Assembly (NCBI RefSeq): GCF_014077005.1
Contig: NZ_JACGVC010000052.1
Coordinates: 1 to 64,000, forward strand
From: Colwellia sp. MB3u-45
GTDB lineage: Bacteria; Pseudomonadota; Gammaproteobacteria; Enterobacterales; Alteromonadaceae
Direction of reading: 5' to 3'
DNA: 64,000 nt
Made by a program: the position numbers and the translations under genes. Numbering within the stretch: position 1 is the first letter of the stretch; each line of letters begins with the position of its first letter. Shown piece by piece: positions 46,250 to 55,732 of the stretch. The notes below the pieces were generated by a model. The model ran no database searches. It was not told where the DNA came from and worked only from the letters and a program-made list of their open reading frames with translations.

Positions 46250-47200
46250 GTGGCAGGTTCGAGTTTATTAACCTTACTTGATGATATTGCAACGGTACTC
46301 GATGACGTGGCTATTTTATCAAAAGTAGCGGTAAAAAAAACCGCAGGTGTTCTCGGCGATGACTTAGCACTGAATGCCGAACAAGTTTCGGGTGTTAAGG
46401 CCGATAGAGAGTTACCTGTGGTTTGGGCTGTTGCCAAAGGCTCGTTTCTCAATAAATTGATTTTAGTGCCTTCTGCTTTGTTTATTAGTGCTTTTGTACC
46501 ACCACTGATCACTGTGTTATTAGTGATTGGGGGCTTATTTCTTTGCTTTGAAGGTTTTGAAAAGGTTTCCCATAAATTTCTTCATAGTAAAAAAGCCTTG
46601 GCAGATGAACAGCAAGCACTACTTAACGCCGTTAACGATGAAAATATTGACATTGCGGCTTTTGAAAAAGAAAAAATAAAAGGCGCTATTCGTACTGATT
46701 TTATTCTTTCTGCAGAAATTGTGGTTATTGCTTTAGGCACAGTACAAGAAGCGGCGTTTCAAACACAAGTGCTGGTTGTTTCAACATTAGCTATAGCGAT
46801 TACTGTTGGGGTTTATGGGCTGGTTGCTGGTATTGTCAAATTAGATGACTTAGGTCTTTATCTGCTGAAAAACTCGGTGTCAGGGCACTTTAAGGCTTTG
46901 CAAAGCACTATGGGTCGCGGTTTATTGATGTTTGCGCCATTTTTAATGAAGCTATTAACTGTGGTAGGTACCATTGCGATGTTTTTGGTTGGTGGCGGTA
47001 TTATTGTTCATAGTTTTTCATGGCTTGGTCGTCAATTTCATTACCTTGAACTTTGGGTAGGGCAATATTTTGGTAGTTTATCTGAAAGTATTTTATCGAT
47101 TTTACTTAATGGCATCACAGGGATTATTGCCGGTGGTATAGTATTGGCAGTGGTTAGCTTAATCTCACGGTTGAAAAATAGGCGATTAACCATAGAGTAG
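46250..47200 (+). CDS. DUF808 membrane protein (YedI type)
   Basis: A 316-residue inner-membrane protein. The N-terminal amphipathic segment LLTLLDDIATVLDDVAILSK and KKTAGVLGDDLALNAEQVSG are the DUF808 signature, followed by about six to eight helices. Function unknown; E. coli YedI is the named relative. The start is GTG with AAAGGAG at the right spacing. Possibly co-transcribed with yajD upstream. Confidence 0.87.
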   Translation: MAGSSLLTLLDDIATVLDDVAILSKVAVKKTAGVLGDDLALNAEQVSGVKADRELPVVWAVAKGSFLNKLILVPSALFISAFVPPLITVLLVIGGLFLCFEGFEKVSHKFLHSKKALADEQQALLNAVNDENIDIAAFEKEKIKGAIRTDFILSAEIVVIALGTVQEAAFQTQVLVVSTLAIAITVGVYGLVAGIVKLDDLGLYLLKNSVSGHFKALQSTMGRGLLMFAPFLMKLLTVVGTIAMFLVGGGIIVHSFSWLGRQFHYLELWVGQYFGSLSESILSILLNGITGIIAGGIVLAVVSLISRLKNRRLTIE

Positions 47201-47335
47201 ACCTAAGTTTATCTTAATTTAATACAGGCTTTTCAATTGCATAGCGTAAATGCGACAAAATATTTCATTTTAGCTATTGTATTTTGTCGCTTTCGCCCTG
47301 AATATATAATTGAAGACAACCAATAAGGTAGCAAT

Positions 47336-47671
47336 ATGAAAATAATTATTTCCGGACATCACGTTGAAATTACCGACGGTATTAACCAAGCAGTTGAAAG
47401 CAAATTTGCTAAAATTGCTAAACATTTCCCAAGCTTAATGACCCTAGACGTCATTATCACCGTAGAGCCCAATCAACAAAAACTAGAAGTTTCTACCACT
47501 TATGAAGGCGCTACTGTCTCAGTTAACGCTGTCGACAAAGAATTGTATGCCGCGATAGCAAGTGCAGCGAGTAAGCTTGAAGCGGCTTTAGCACATCGTA
47601 AAGGTGTATTATCGGCTAAGCAAAAAAAGAAGTTTGAAGTAGAGCAGTCAAACGCTTTTGAAAGTCCTTAA
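47336..47671 (+). CDS. hpf: ribosome hibernation promoting factor
   Basis: A 111-residue short HPF/RaiA protein that binds the small ribosomal subunit in stationary phase. ISGHHVEITDGINQAVESKF at the start and VSVNAVDKELYAAIASAASK in the middle are diagnostic, and a basic helix (LAHRKGVLSAKQKKK) follows. Short tail, so a 100S dimer or inactivation role (HPF versus YfiA/RaiA) cannot be told by length alone. AAGG precedes the ATG; a terminator follows. Confidence 0.9.
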   Translation: MKIIISGHHVEITDGINQAVESKFAKIAKHFPSLMTLDVIITVEPNQQKLEVSTTYEGATVSVNAVDKELYAAIASAASKLEAALAHRKGVLSAKQKKKFEVEQSNAFESP

Positions 47672-47732
47672 ATCATGTCAGTTAATCTTAACTAACAGTT
47701 AAAACTAACACTAAAAATAAAAGTTAAAAACC

Positions 47733-47762
47733 AAAGGCCGTTATTAAACGGTCTTTTTTATA
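47733..47762 (+). terminator. terminator of hpf
   Basis: AAAGGCCGTT (47733-47742), loop ATTA, AACGGTCTTT (47747-47756), then TTTTA. One G-T pair in the stem. It is 61 nt after the stop codon. Confidence 0.85.
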
Positions 47763-48118
47763 TTCAGGCCTATTTCAAACCTATTTTCTTTTTAAGCATG
47801 TGTGCGCTGATTACATTGCTAAATACATAGCTCAATACATGGCTCAATACATGCCCCTAGTGAGTTAAAGCCAGTTACTTATATCTACATCAGATGAAAT
47901 AATGCCAAGACACTATCCCTAGTTTATCCCGCTTGTGAATGTTGCGAAAAAGCGCACTTGAATCCACTAAGATATAAAATTTAGCTACCCTTGAGGTTAT
48001 TTACTTAACAATTAGATGAAGTATGGCTATTACTTAAATGTTTACGTAAAATAGCCCTATTGGCTTTATATGACAAAACTTACTATAAAGCGTACTTTTA
48101 TCTCCTCCAAGGAATTCC
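47763..48118. other. intergenic region with 12-bp tandem repeat
   Basis: AATACATAGCTC, AATACATGGCTC and AATACATGCCCC stand in a row at 47822-47857. No gene. The right end has AAGGA for the next gene. Confidence 0.6.
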
Positions 48119-48409
48119 ATGAAAAAAACATTCGAGTTAACTCACCCTAAAATTAAAGTCGCTAGAATGGTTGAGTCAGCGAAACACGAAGTTAAAAAAT
48201 ATTTAAAACGTGAGCGCAATAAAAAGCTACCTGAAGATGCGGATTATTGGGATTTTGATTGTAAAATTGGAAAGTCAGAGCAAACAGCTGACGTTATTCA
48301 TGTGACAGCGATTAGCCAAGAAATTGATACGCTTGTAGCGGCAGAGTTAAACGCATTTTATCTTGAAATATTGGTTAAACCAGCAGTTCGTACTTTTGAA
48401 GAAAAATAG
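48119..48409 (+). CDS. DUF6172 family small protein
   Basis: A 96-residue soluble protein of the DUF6172 type: MKKTFELTHPKIKVARMVES, basic KHEVKKYLKRERNKKLPED, then ADYWDFDCKIG and a C-terminal acidic helix. Known only as a conserved protein; function unknown. AAGGA precedes the ATG. Convergent with the deacetylase gene. Confidence 0.8.
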   Translation: MKKTFELTHPKIKVARMVESAKHEVKKYLKRERNKKLPEDADYWDFDCKIGKSEQTADVIHVTAISQEIDTLVAAELNAFYLEILVKPAVRTFEEK

Positions 48410-48458
48410 CGACTAGCAGCATTGATAGGGCTTTAAAGGTCAATATTTACCCTGCTAT

Positions 48459-48482
48459 GACCTAAAGCAAATGCTTTAGGTC
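48459..48482. terminator. hairpin between convergent genes
   Basis: GACCTAAAGC (48459-48468), loop AAAT, GCTTTAGGTC (48473-48482): a perfect 10-bp stem between two convergent genes. No clear T-run, so strength is uncertain. Confidence 0.55.
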
Positions 48483-48523
48483 AAGTTTACTTAAGCCAAA
48501 GGCTAGTGGTGATTATATTTCAA

Positions 48524-49447
48524 CTAATAGCCAATTAAGCCATTAATATGTGCGACCGCACTTCTGCCTAAAGCGTTCAGAGCATATCCTCCTTCAAGCA
48601 CTGAGACAATACGCCCTTGAGCATATTTATCAGCAAGCGTTTTAAGTTGGTCAGTTACCCAACGATAATCTTCATCCACTAAACTCACTTGTGACATGTC
48701 ATCTTCGATATGCGCGTCAAACCCGGCAGAAATAAATATTATTTCTGGTTTAAACTTGTTCAATGCCGGCAGCCAAGTATCAAGAATAGCTTGTCGAAAA
48801 TCAGCACTTTTTGCTGTCGCAGCTAATGGTGTGTTAATGATGGGGGGCGTAGTACTTTCTTTAATTTCAAAGGGATAGAATGGGTATTGATAAGTAGAAC
48901 AGAATAAATAACCTTTTTTATTTTTTATAATATCTTCTGTACCATTGCCATGATGAACGTCAAAATCAACAATAGCCACACGCTTTAATTTATAGTGCTC
49001 TTTGGCGTAGGCGGCGGCAATAGCGACATTGTTAAAAAAACAAAAACCCATACCTTTATTATATTCAGCATGATGGCCGGGTGGTCTAGTCGCGCAAAAT
49101 GCCGATGAAATTTCTTTTGACATCACTAAGTCTACTGCGTCTTTGGCAGCACCGGCAGAAAGTAAGGCGGCATTAAGGGTATCTGGGGTCATAATGGTAT
49201 CGTCATCAACATTATAAGTGCCTTCACTCGGGGCATTGGCAAAAATTGATTCGATATAGTTTTTGTCATGTGCTAAATAAAGTAGTTCCTTATCAATAGG
49301 TTTAGCGTTAAATTGTCGAATAACATAATCCAAACCGCTACGAATAAGCTGATCCTGAATAGCCGCCATACGTTCTGGCGCCTCAGGGTGATGCTTTCCC
49401 ATATCGTGGGTCAAGCAATGGTGGTGACTAATTACGCCGACTGTCAT
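48524..49447 (-). CDS. histone-deacetylase-like amidohydrolase
   Basis: A 307-residue zinc enzyme of the HDAC/AcuC/acetylpolyamine amidohydrolase group. Catalytic features are RPPGHHAE (His pair), DFDVHHGNG (zinc Asp and His), SAGFDAH (zinc Asp) and EGGY near the C-terminus. It removes acyl groups from lysine, polyamine or similar substrates; the substrate cannot be told from sequence. AAGGA precedes the ATG. The CoA-transferase-GNAT gene lies 110 bp upstream on the same strand. Confidence 0.9.
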   Translation of the reverse strand: MTVGVISHHHCLTHDMGKHHPEAPERMAAIQDQLIRSGLDYVIRQFNAKPIDKELLYLAHDKNYIESIFANAPSEGTYNVDDDTIMTPDTLNAALLSAGAAKDAVDLVMSKEISSAFCATRPPGHHAEYNKGMGFCFFNNVAIAAAYAKEHYKLKRVAIVDFDVHHGNGTEDIIKNKKGYLFCSTYQYPFYPFEIKESTTPPIINTPLAATAKSADFRQAILDTWLPALNKFKPEIIFISAGFDAHIEDDMSQVSLVDEDYRWVTDQLKTLADKYAQGRIVSVLEGGYALNALGRSAVAHINGLIGY

Positions 49448-49557
49448 ATTTACATTCCTTTATCTCTGAGCTATTAAGTTATTTATAAATTACTTATCAC
49501 TTAATAGTAGTTTAGTTGCTTAAATTTTCTTTTGTGTGCTTATACCCAATTGATTAA

Positions 49558-51393
49558 TTATAGTGTGTAAGCCAAGCTTACTTCGTCATAATCTTGAGAA
49601 GGTGCTCTTAAAAAACCTGCATTTTCAAATACTTTTAACATAGGAGCATTGTCTCGTCGTACACTAGCAACCAATTGCGTTAAACCACGAATTTTAGCGA
49701 TAGCGATTAATTCACTCAGTAGTGCTTTTGCCATACCTTTGCCGCGTTTACTCTCTTTAATAACAAAAGCCACTTCAGCACTATTACTTGCTTCAAGGTA
49801 ATAATAACGAGCAACACCTTGTATAGATTCACCTAAATCATCTCGTTCAGTTAAACACAAGGCTAAGTCAACCTGCTGGTTGACACTGACGAGATCACAG
49901 GACTTCTCTCGGGTCATTTGTGTCATATGATGGTTGTATCGCATCATTAATGTTTCTTGGTTATGAGAATAAAAAAACTCTTGTAGTTTACGTTCGTCTG
50001 AAGGCGATAAGGGTCTAAGGAAGTATTCAGAATCAGCAAAAGTAAAACGTTTGATCTCAACTTTACCCAGTTCAGGTACTGATGTTGGCGTGTTTTCTTG
50101 GTATTCAGGCACCCAATAATGTTTTCGCACATCTTTAAGTAGTTGAGCGCGAAATTTAGGGTGGGCAATACGTATTAATTCTAATGCGCGTTCACGAATA
50201 CTTTTACCTTGCAGCGAAGCGATACCATATTCAGTGACTACATAAGCCACATGACCCCGTGAGGTAACTACACCGCCACCCTCGGTAATGTGCGCGACGA
50301 TACGAGATATTTTGCCATCTTTGGTTGTCGATGGCAGGGCAATAATGGGTTTACCGCCTTTACTTAATGAGGCGCCACGAATAAAGTCAACTTGGCCACC
50401 AATACCACTATAAAAATAATAGCCGATGGAGTCAGAAACCACTTGCCCGGTTAAGTCAACTTCGATGGCGCTATTGATAGAAACCATGTTGTCGTTACGG
50501 GCAATGTTCACTGGCGAATTAATGTGTTCGCTCGGGTAGAACTCTACATGGGGATTACCATCAACAAACTTATATAAGCGACGAGTGCCGATACAATAAC
50601 TGATGACGGTTTTTCCTTTATGAAAGGTTTTTTTGCGATTGTTGATAACACCGGAAAGCATTAAGTCGATAATGCCGTCAGATATTAATTCACTGTGTAC
50701 ACCTAAATCTTTATGGTTAGCTAAGTAACGCAAGATAGCAGATGGAATTTTACCAATACCAATTTGGATAGTAGAACCGTCTTCTACTAACATAGCCACG
50801 TATTGACCTACTTGTTCTGTGACCTGATCAATTTCAGGCTCGGGCAATTCGGGTAAATATTGTTCAACGGTGATGTGAGCGTGAATTTGACTCATATGGA
50901 CAAAACTATGACCATTAGTGCGTGGCATTTTAGGGTTAATTTGTGCGATAACCACCTTAGCTTTTTTAATGGCTGCGGGTACAATATCAACCGTGACCCC
51001 AAGCGAACAATAACCGTATTCATCGGGTGGGCCAACCATGATTAAGGCTACGTCTAAGGGTAAAATATTTTCATTAAATAGCCTTGGGATTTCAGATAAA
51101 AATGTCGGGGTATAATCAGCGCGCCCTTCATTAATTGCCGTACGAATTTTTTCGCCACCAATAAAAAATGCGTTGACCTTAAATAGGTCTTGGTGCTTTT
51201 TATCAGCCCAAACGTTGTCTGAAAGCGTTAAAATATGAACAACTTCAATATCATGTAAACCATCGCTATTGGCAATAAGGTTATCAATTAAGGCATTGGG
51301 TACTGCGGCATTAGAGCCAATAAAAACTCGATTGCCAGATTTGAGGTATTTAGACCAGTCTATAGAAGATTGGCGCTGTTTGCGTATCTGCAT
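49558..51393 (-). CDS. acetyl-CoA hydrolase/CoA-transferase fused to GNAT acetyltransferase
   Basis: A 611-residue fusion. Residues about 1-430 are a family I CoA-transferase (4-hydroxybutyrate CoA-transferase/acetyl-CoA hydrolase type), with GIGKIPSAIL and the catalytic Glu in NSAIEVDLTGQV followed by YSGIGGQVDF. Residues about 455-611 are a GNAT domain with VAFVIKESKRGKGMAKALLS as acetyl-CoA loop. Such a chain could use acyl-CoA for acylation, or sense acyl-CoA. It is followed by the deacetylase gene. A TATACCCAATTGATTAATTA motif overlaps its stop codon. Confidence 0.9.
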   Translation of the reverse strand: MQIRKQRQSSIDWSKYLKSGNRVFIGSNAAVPNALIDNLIANSDGLHDIEVVHILTLSDNVWADKKHQDLFKVNAFFIGGEKIRTAINEGRADYTPTFLSEIPRLFNENILPLDVALIMVGPPDEYGYCSLGVTVDIVPAAIKKAKVVIAQINPKMPRTNGHSFVHMSQIHAHITVEQYLPELPEPEIDQVTEQVGQYVAMLVEDGSTIQIGIGKIPSAILRYLANHKDLGVHSELISDGIIDLMLSGVINNRKKTFHKGKTVISYCIGTRRLYKFVDGNPHVEFYPSEHINSPVNIARNDNMVSINSAIEVDLTGQVVSDSIGYYFYSGIGGQVDFIRGASLSKGGKPIIALPSTTKDGKISRIVAHITEGGGVVTSRGHVAYVVTEYGIASLQGKSIRERALELIRIAHPKFRAQLLKDVRKHYWVPEYQENTPTSVPELGKVEIKRFTFADSEYFLRPLSPSDERKLQEFFYSHNQETLMMRYNHHMTQMTREKSCDLVSVNQQVDLALCLTERDDLGESIQGVARYYYLEASNSAEVAFVIKESKRGKGMAKALLSELIAIAKIRGLTQLVASVRRDNAPMLKVFENAGFLRAPSQDYDEVSLAYTL

Positions 51394-51470
51394 AATTGTC
51401 TCTGAATTCTCTTGGTTTGGGCAAGGTTACAATTAAATTTATCACAGAATGTAAACTGTATCTGTTTAAT

Positions 51471-51652
51471 AGCAGATTTATGAATTAGCGAGTCTACTTT
51501 ATACCTAGGTAAAACCGCTAAATACATAGTATTTATTCAATAATTACTTGTTCTACTGATTAAGTAAAAGCTACATGAAAGTTACATAAACAACGAAAAA
51601 GTTGGTTTTTTAGCCAGTAGAAATGATCAAATAATGAGTGAGTATCGTATCA
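51471..51652. repeat. MITE-like dispersed repeat, copy 1
   Basis: Aligns with copy 2 at 61715-61880 over its whole length. Shared blocks are TCTACTTTATAC (51493-51504) and, near the right end, CCAGTAGAAATGATCAAATA then ATGAGTGAG (51614-51642). The terminal repeats are more decayed than in copy 2. No protein-coding capacity. Confidence 0.7.
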
Positions 51653-51756
51653 GTATGCACTAAGGGTTAAGTTATTAGTTGATCCGAGTCAAAGCCTCTG
51701 CATTATTAGACTAAATAACTAGCCAAATAGCAGGAGATAATATCTAACTTTTACAA

Positions 51757-51777
51757 ATTAAGTATTAAGTATTAAGT
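51757..51777. repeat. 7-bp tandem repeat (ATTAAGT)3
   Basis: Three perfect units in non-coding DNA. Confidence 0.85.
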
Positions 51778-52020
51778 AGTCATTATTTATTGTGTACCTT
51801 GACCAAGAGGGGCTATAGACACTGAAATAACGCTTGTGAACGATTTTAAGCTTCAACACCATAGAATATAGTTGTTAGCGTTAGGCTATTCTTGCAGAAA
51901 CGAGTAATGTCGATAATGTGTGGAGAGCTTTTTATTGAAAAGTTTTTAATGACGCTCTTGCTTTTGAGCAAAGCAGACGTTGTTTGAGCTAGTAAACTGA
52001 GTTTGTCTTAGCGGGGATTT

Positions 52021-52281
52021 ATGTCGGTATTAGTACAAGTACGTTTAATTAAGTTTTTTATTTCGATAGGTATTACGCTCCTTATTTTAGGATATTACTT
52101 ACTTTTATATGTAGACCTACCAACAAAAATGGGTGTTACGGGTATTATTATTTGTGCCTGCTGTATTGCATTTGGTTTGCTTTTTTCATTACCGACAAAA
52201 CTGTATTTAACTCTGTTATTAATGGCCCGTGAACGGGGTCAACAGCAAAACTTAACGGTAAATAAAAAAGCAGAGAAGTAG
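52021..52281 (+). CDS. small two-helix membrane protein of unknown function
   Basis: An 86-residue protein with two predicted helices (about residues 10-30 and 38-57), a short polar loop, and a basic cytoplasmic tail (ARERGQQQNLTVNKKAEK). I do not recognise the family. ATG 52021 lies after GCGGGG, and a terminator follows 21 nt after the stop, so the gene looks real. Confidence 0.65.
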   Translation: MSVLVQVRLIKFFISIGITLLILGYYLLLYVDLPTKMGVTGIIICACCIAFGLLFSLPTKLYLTLLLMARERGQQQNLTVNKKAEK

Positions 52282-52296
52282 CTGATATTTTAACCA

Positions 52297-52326
52297 TAAA
52301 AAAAGCCCAATGCTATTGGGCTTATA
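52297..52326. terminator. bidirectional terminator
   Basis: AAGCCCAAT (52303-52311), loop GCT, ATTGGGCTT (52315-52323), with an A-run on the left and an AT run on the right. It serves the small membrane gene and the convergent gene ending at 52364. Confidence 0.85.
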
Positions 52327-52363
52327 ATAATTTAATTTCAATAAGCTGAGCTTAAAGTAAACA

Positions 52364-53533
52364 CTAACCAAAAATGTTACGCATTAAGGTTATCGCTTGA
52401 TCAACGGTTTTACCATCTTTAACGCTGTTCACTATGGTGCTGCGCATATTGAGAATAAAGTCAGGAATATCATCTGATTCAAAAGCTTTATCTACAATAG
52501 CTTCGGCTGACGCTTTACTACGTTTTACCGCTTTAGCGACACCAATTTTTATTTTTTTAGGCTTATCACGCATACGAATATAGTTAGAGTTTTGTGCCAA
52601 TGAATTGTCAGCAAACAAAAACAAATCAATTAATATGGCTCGATTTTGCCAAAGCTGAAGTTCAGCTTCATCGCTAGGCATTTCACTGCGCCACCATTGT
52701 GTGTTTCTAATGGCTTCTATCATCTCATGCCAATAATCATCAAAGCTTTGGTTGTTGAGTTTTACTAAACCTAAGCCTTGCGAAAGGGTATCTATTTTAC
52801 CACTGTTTAGAGCAATAAATTGGTCTGGGCGGCGCATAGCCAATAAACGAGTTGCTGCACTTAAGGGCGCTTTTTCTTCATTAGTATGGTTGGCAAATAT
52901 TGCTTTGTAGGCATTAACAAAGTTTTGATAGTCTGCCAAGGTAACGTCACCGTCTAATGGAATATGATCAAGCGCTTGATCAAAATCTTTTGGGTGAGAC
53001 TTTAATAACTGGTGAAAGGTTTTTGCGCCGCGTGTGCCGGCAAACCATTCAACATCAAAGTCATAAACACTAATATCATGCTGGGCGCTATGCTTGCCTG
53101 CAAAAGCTAATCTGTCTTCATCAATCATTTCAGCTAATTTATTATGGCGTAGCGTCGCAATATAATTTAAGAGTTTAAGTCTTTCTGGTAAGGCTTGTAA
53201 TTTTGAGTGTTCTTGTACAAAACTAGTAAATATTGGCCATGGGATAATACGAGCCATTTTTAATTGGCAAGCACTAACACCGTTTGACATGGTGTCTTGT
53301 AGTTTTTTTAAGGGTTTTTGTTGACTAGGTTCTAATAAATCTTGGTTGATGTCGTGTAAGCAAATTCGGTATAACTCTCTGCACCAGTTAAGAAAACTAT
53401 CTGGATGACTCTCTACTTTTACTGCCATTAAATTAAGGCTGAGATCGGCAACTAACGACAAGGCATTTTGGTAAATTGTTTGTTCGGTAGCGCTAAGCGA
53501 CATGGCATTTGGCGAGGTAAGTAATTTTCTCAT
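52364..53533 (-). CDS. protein of unknown function, 389 residues
   Basis: I do not recognise the family. The protein is soluble and largely helical. Conspicuous segments are DISVYDFDVEWFAGTRGAKT (about residue 155), SAATRLLAMRRPDQFIALNS (about 230) and NSNYIRMRDKPKKIKIG, followed by a Lys/Ala-rich stretch near 345. There is no signal peptide or membrane helix. A TTG at 53563 extends the frame by 10 residues; ATG 53533 is preferred. The pattern of basic patches would suit nucleic acid binding, which is inference. Confidence 0.65.
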   Translation of the reverse strand: MRKLLTSPNAMSLSATEQTIYQNALSLVADLSLNLMAVKVESHPDSFLNWCRELYRICLHDINQDLLEPSQQKPLKKLQDTMSNGVSACQLKMARIIPWPIFTSFVQEHSKLQALPERLKLLNYIATLRHNKLAEMIDEDRLAFAGKHSAQHDISVYDFDVEWFAGTRGAKTFHQLLKSHPKDFDQALDHIPLDGDVTLADYQNFVNAYKAIFANHTNEEKAPLSAATRLLAMRRPDQFIALNSGKIDTLSQGLGLVKLNNQSFDDYWHEMIEAIRNTQWWRSEMPSDEAELQLWQNRAILIDLFLFADNSLAQNSNYIRMRDKPKKIKIGVAKAVKRSKASAEAIVDKAFESDDIPDFILNMRSTIVNSVKDGKTVDQAITLMRNIFG

Positions 53534-53743
53534 GAAACAGGGGTTTTCCGATGATAAAAACAAAAATAGGTCGGCATGATACGTGTAAAATAACCTATTA
53601 CAAGTGCTAAGACTTAAATTAGGGGATAAACTCTACGCTGGCGCATAAAAAAACAATATGTGGAGGGTTAATAAACGAAAACCTTTGCCGATTCAATTTT
53701 TAAAACTTAGCAGACAAAGGCTGACTGTTGCGAAAAGTAACCG

Positions 53744-54010
53744 TTAGTCGGTGGTTACTGTTTCTGGTGACCTGGTATAATACTTAACTAAACCAATCAC
53801 CGAGGCGGCAATCCAAAATAGTTCAATAACAAAACTCGCCAAATTAAAGTTATAGCACAGGCTAATTAACAGTAATATTGCGCCAAAAAGGTTCGTTAGG
53901 TTATAAGCCAAACTTTTAGGATTTAATTTTTCTAGTTGTAACATTATAAATGCGGCAACGATGAGAAAGGTTCCTGACATGCCAATGATATTAAATAATA
54001 AATCAATCAT
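53744..54010 (-). CDS. CBU_0592 family membrane protein
   Basis: An 88-residue membrane protein with three helices: LLFNIIGMSGTFLIVAAFIM, then SLAYNLTNLFGAILLLISLC and VIELFWIAASVIGLV. The pattern matches the CBU_0592 family, whose function is unknown. The frame opens at 54082, but ATG 54010 has GGAG at 6-nt spacing and fits the family start. Confidence 0.8.
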   Translation of the reverse strand: MIDLLFNIIGMSGTFLIVAAFIMLQLEKLNPKSLAYNLTNLFGAILLLISLCYNFNLASFVIELFWIAASVIGLVKYYTRSPETVTTD

Positions 54011-54358
54011 AAGAAACTCCAAGCTATAGAGGGTGATCCAAAATGCTGGCCCTATCCGTGGGTTGGATCGTTTTCGTTCCATGAAACAGCTTGTCGCTTT
54101 ACCGATAGTAAGACTATAAGCGTTACTAGGATAATTTCGCCGTTATTGTAGGCAGTTTTTTGCATAAGGTAAAGCAACAAACGCTGACCAAGTGACAGAA
54201 ATAGCAAGGTAGACATTTTCTTAAGTGCCGCAATATTGTCATTTATACTCAGTTTGAGTAGATTATAAAAATTGAACACCACATAATTTTTTGCATGCTT
54301 GTGCTTTACTTTAAAATACCTAGCCTAATATCCTAGTTTGACCATCAGCTTGTCGCTA
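54011..54358. other. intergenic region between two minus-strand genes
   Basis: A 348-base gap. A 76-codon frame (54052-54282) overlaps the upstream extension of the previous gene and has no ribosome binding site, so it is not called. Nothing else seen. Confidence 0.4.
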
Positions 54359-55732
54359 TTAATCGTCGTCATCTATTTTCATTGCTTCAATGTTAATAAT
54401 AGTTGAGCGATTTAGTGTTATCTTAAATCGTTGTATTTGTTGCAGTTCTTGTTTATCTGTTTGCATTAATACGACATTAATTTGGTAGCGGCGTTCAACC
54501 GCTTGCTTGGTTATTTTACTGCCATCAAGTGAATATAAACGGCCTTCTCCTTTTTTCAGGAAGCGAATAAAGGGGGTTAAATTAAAATAGATACGTTGCT
54601 GAATTTCATCATAGCCAGGCAAAAAACTTTTAGCATTAACTTTAGTGTCACTGCGAAAATGTAGCAATTGTGCCGCTTGTTTGTTTTGATGACGCCGAGT
54701 TTGAAATAACTTATCAACTTGCTGAGGTAGATCTTTATTGCGAATATATTCTAGCCAAATGGTTTGACTAGCGATACGGGTTTTATTAACATTATTTGTG
54801 TAAATATTTCTCCATTTAGGTAAGCCTTTTTGAATGCTACGCCAAATAACACGGGTTATATCGTCTTTAAATATCTCCCTTAAACCATAAACAACGCCTA
54901 ACATGCCTACTAAGGCAATCGTGACTTCAGTAAAGTTTGCCCGTGCATTTAGCACTAACAACATCACAAACGCCATAATAATCGCTGTAACTGTGCCACG
55001 CACAATGCGTTTTAAATTACGATTGAGGCTTTTCATTTCTTTTTGCAGTACGACGCCGTATTCGATTAATCGTTGCAGTAAACGCATTTTATTGGTGATG
55101 CGGTTAGGGTCAGCTAAGGTAACTTCTGAATTATATTTATGGGTTGTACGGTATTCATTTTCACTGCGACATAGCGCAAACAAGAAGTTTCTTTCAGTGG
55201 AAAATTCACTACTTTTTGGTCCTCGAGATAGCAACTTTAAAAATGACTGCTCTACTTGCCAACTAAGGTAGTTGTCAGCATTTTGAAAAAATGGACTGAG
55301 CTTTTTATCTGATGGCGTATATCGTCTTAATTTTTTCAGTAAACCAGAAATCAACTCTGCTAGTACAATGGCTTGTGGGTAAAAATCTTTACTTTCTTTA
55401 AGCTTAATCGTTTGTTTTATATCAGTGTCGAGAGCAATTAAAATTTGATAAGAAAATAAATTAAGGTTAAGTCGATAGTCACTTAGTTCACCTTTTTTTT
55501 GGCTAATAAAGCGGCTTCTTACTAATGGCAAGTGCAGTTGGTCTGAGTAATAAGCACTATGATTTTCTATACTGCTATGAAAGTAATGCTCCTCGTCTAG
55601 GGTTTTAGGGCCGATACCCATTTCAACCGGTAATGAAAAGTATAAATCGAGTCTTTGGTGGTCAGTAGGCAACAACTGGTAACTGACCTTGATGGAAAGG
55701 TTTTCGTCTTGGGTGAGTTTAGCGTTATTCAC
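54359..55732 (-). CDS. protein of unknown function with two membrane helices
   Basis: A 457-residue protein I cannot assign. Residues 1-245 are polar and helical; two adjacent hydrophobic helices are at about 250-285 (GTVTAIIMAFVMLLVLNARA and VTIALVGMLGVVYGL); residues 290-457 form a cytoplasmic C-terminal part with a Lys-rich stretch and an acidic end. N- and C-terminal regions are both likely cytoplasmic. GTG start with GAGGA upstream. No operon partner. Confidence 0.65.
   Translation of the reverse strand: MNNAKLTQDENLSIKVSYQLLPTDHQRLDLYFSLPVEMGIGPKTLDEEHYFHSSIENHSAYYSDQLHLPLVRSRFISQKKGELSDYRLNLNLFSYQILIALDTDIKQTIKLKESKDFYPQAIVLAELISGLLKKLRRYTPSDKKLSPFFQNADNYLSWQVEQSFLKLLSRGPKSSEFSTERNFLFALCRSENEYRTTHKYNSEVTLADPNRITNKMRLLQRLIEYGVVLQKEMKSLNRNLKRIVRGTVTAIIMAFVMLLVLNARANFTEVTIALVGMLGVVYGLREIFKDDITRVIWRSIQKGLPKWRNIYTNNVNKTRIASQTIWLEYIRNKDLPQQVDKLFQTRRHQNKQAAQLLHFRSDTKVNAKSFLPGYDEIQQRIYFNLTPFIRFLKKGEGRLYSLDGSKITKQAVERRYQINVVLMQTDKQELQQIQRFKITLNRSTIINIEAMKIDDDD

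Larger units (their letters stand above)
51394..52020. other. intergenic region with MITE-like repeat copy 1
   Basis: A 627-base gap. Holds the repeat at 51471-51652 and ATTAAGT x3 at 51757-51777. No gene. Confidence 0.6.

Noticed and set aside
47822-47857. CRISPR-like look of short direct repeats
   Set aside because: Units are contiguous, 12 bp long and without spacers; they are plain tandem repeats. The same holds at 20181 and 41446.
54052-54282. 76-codon frame upstream of the CBU_0592 gene
   Set aside because: Overlaps the untranslated extension; no ribosome binding site.
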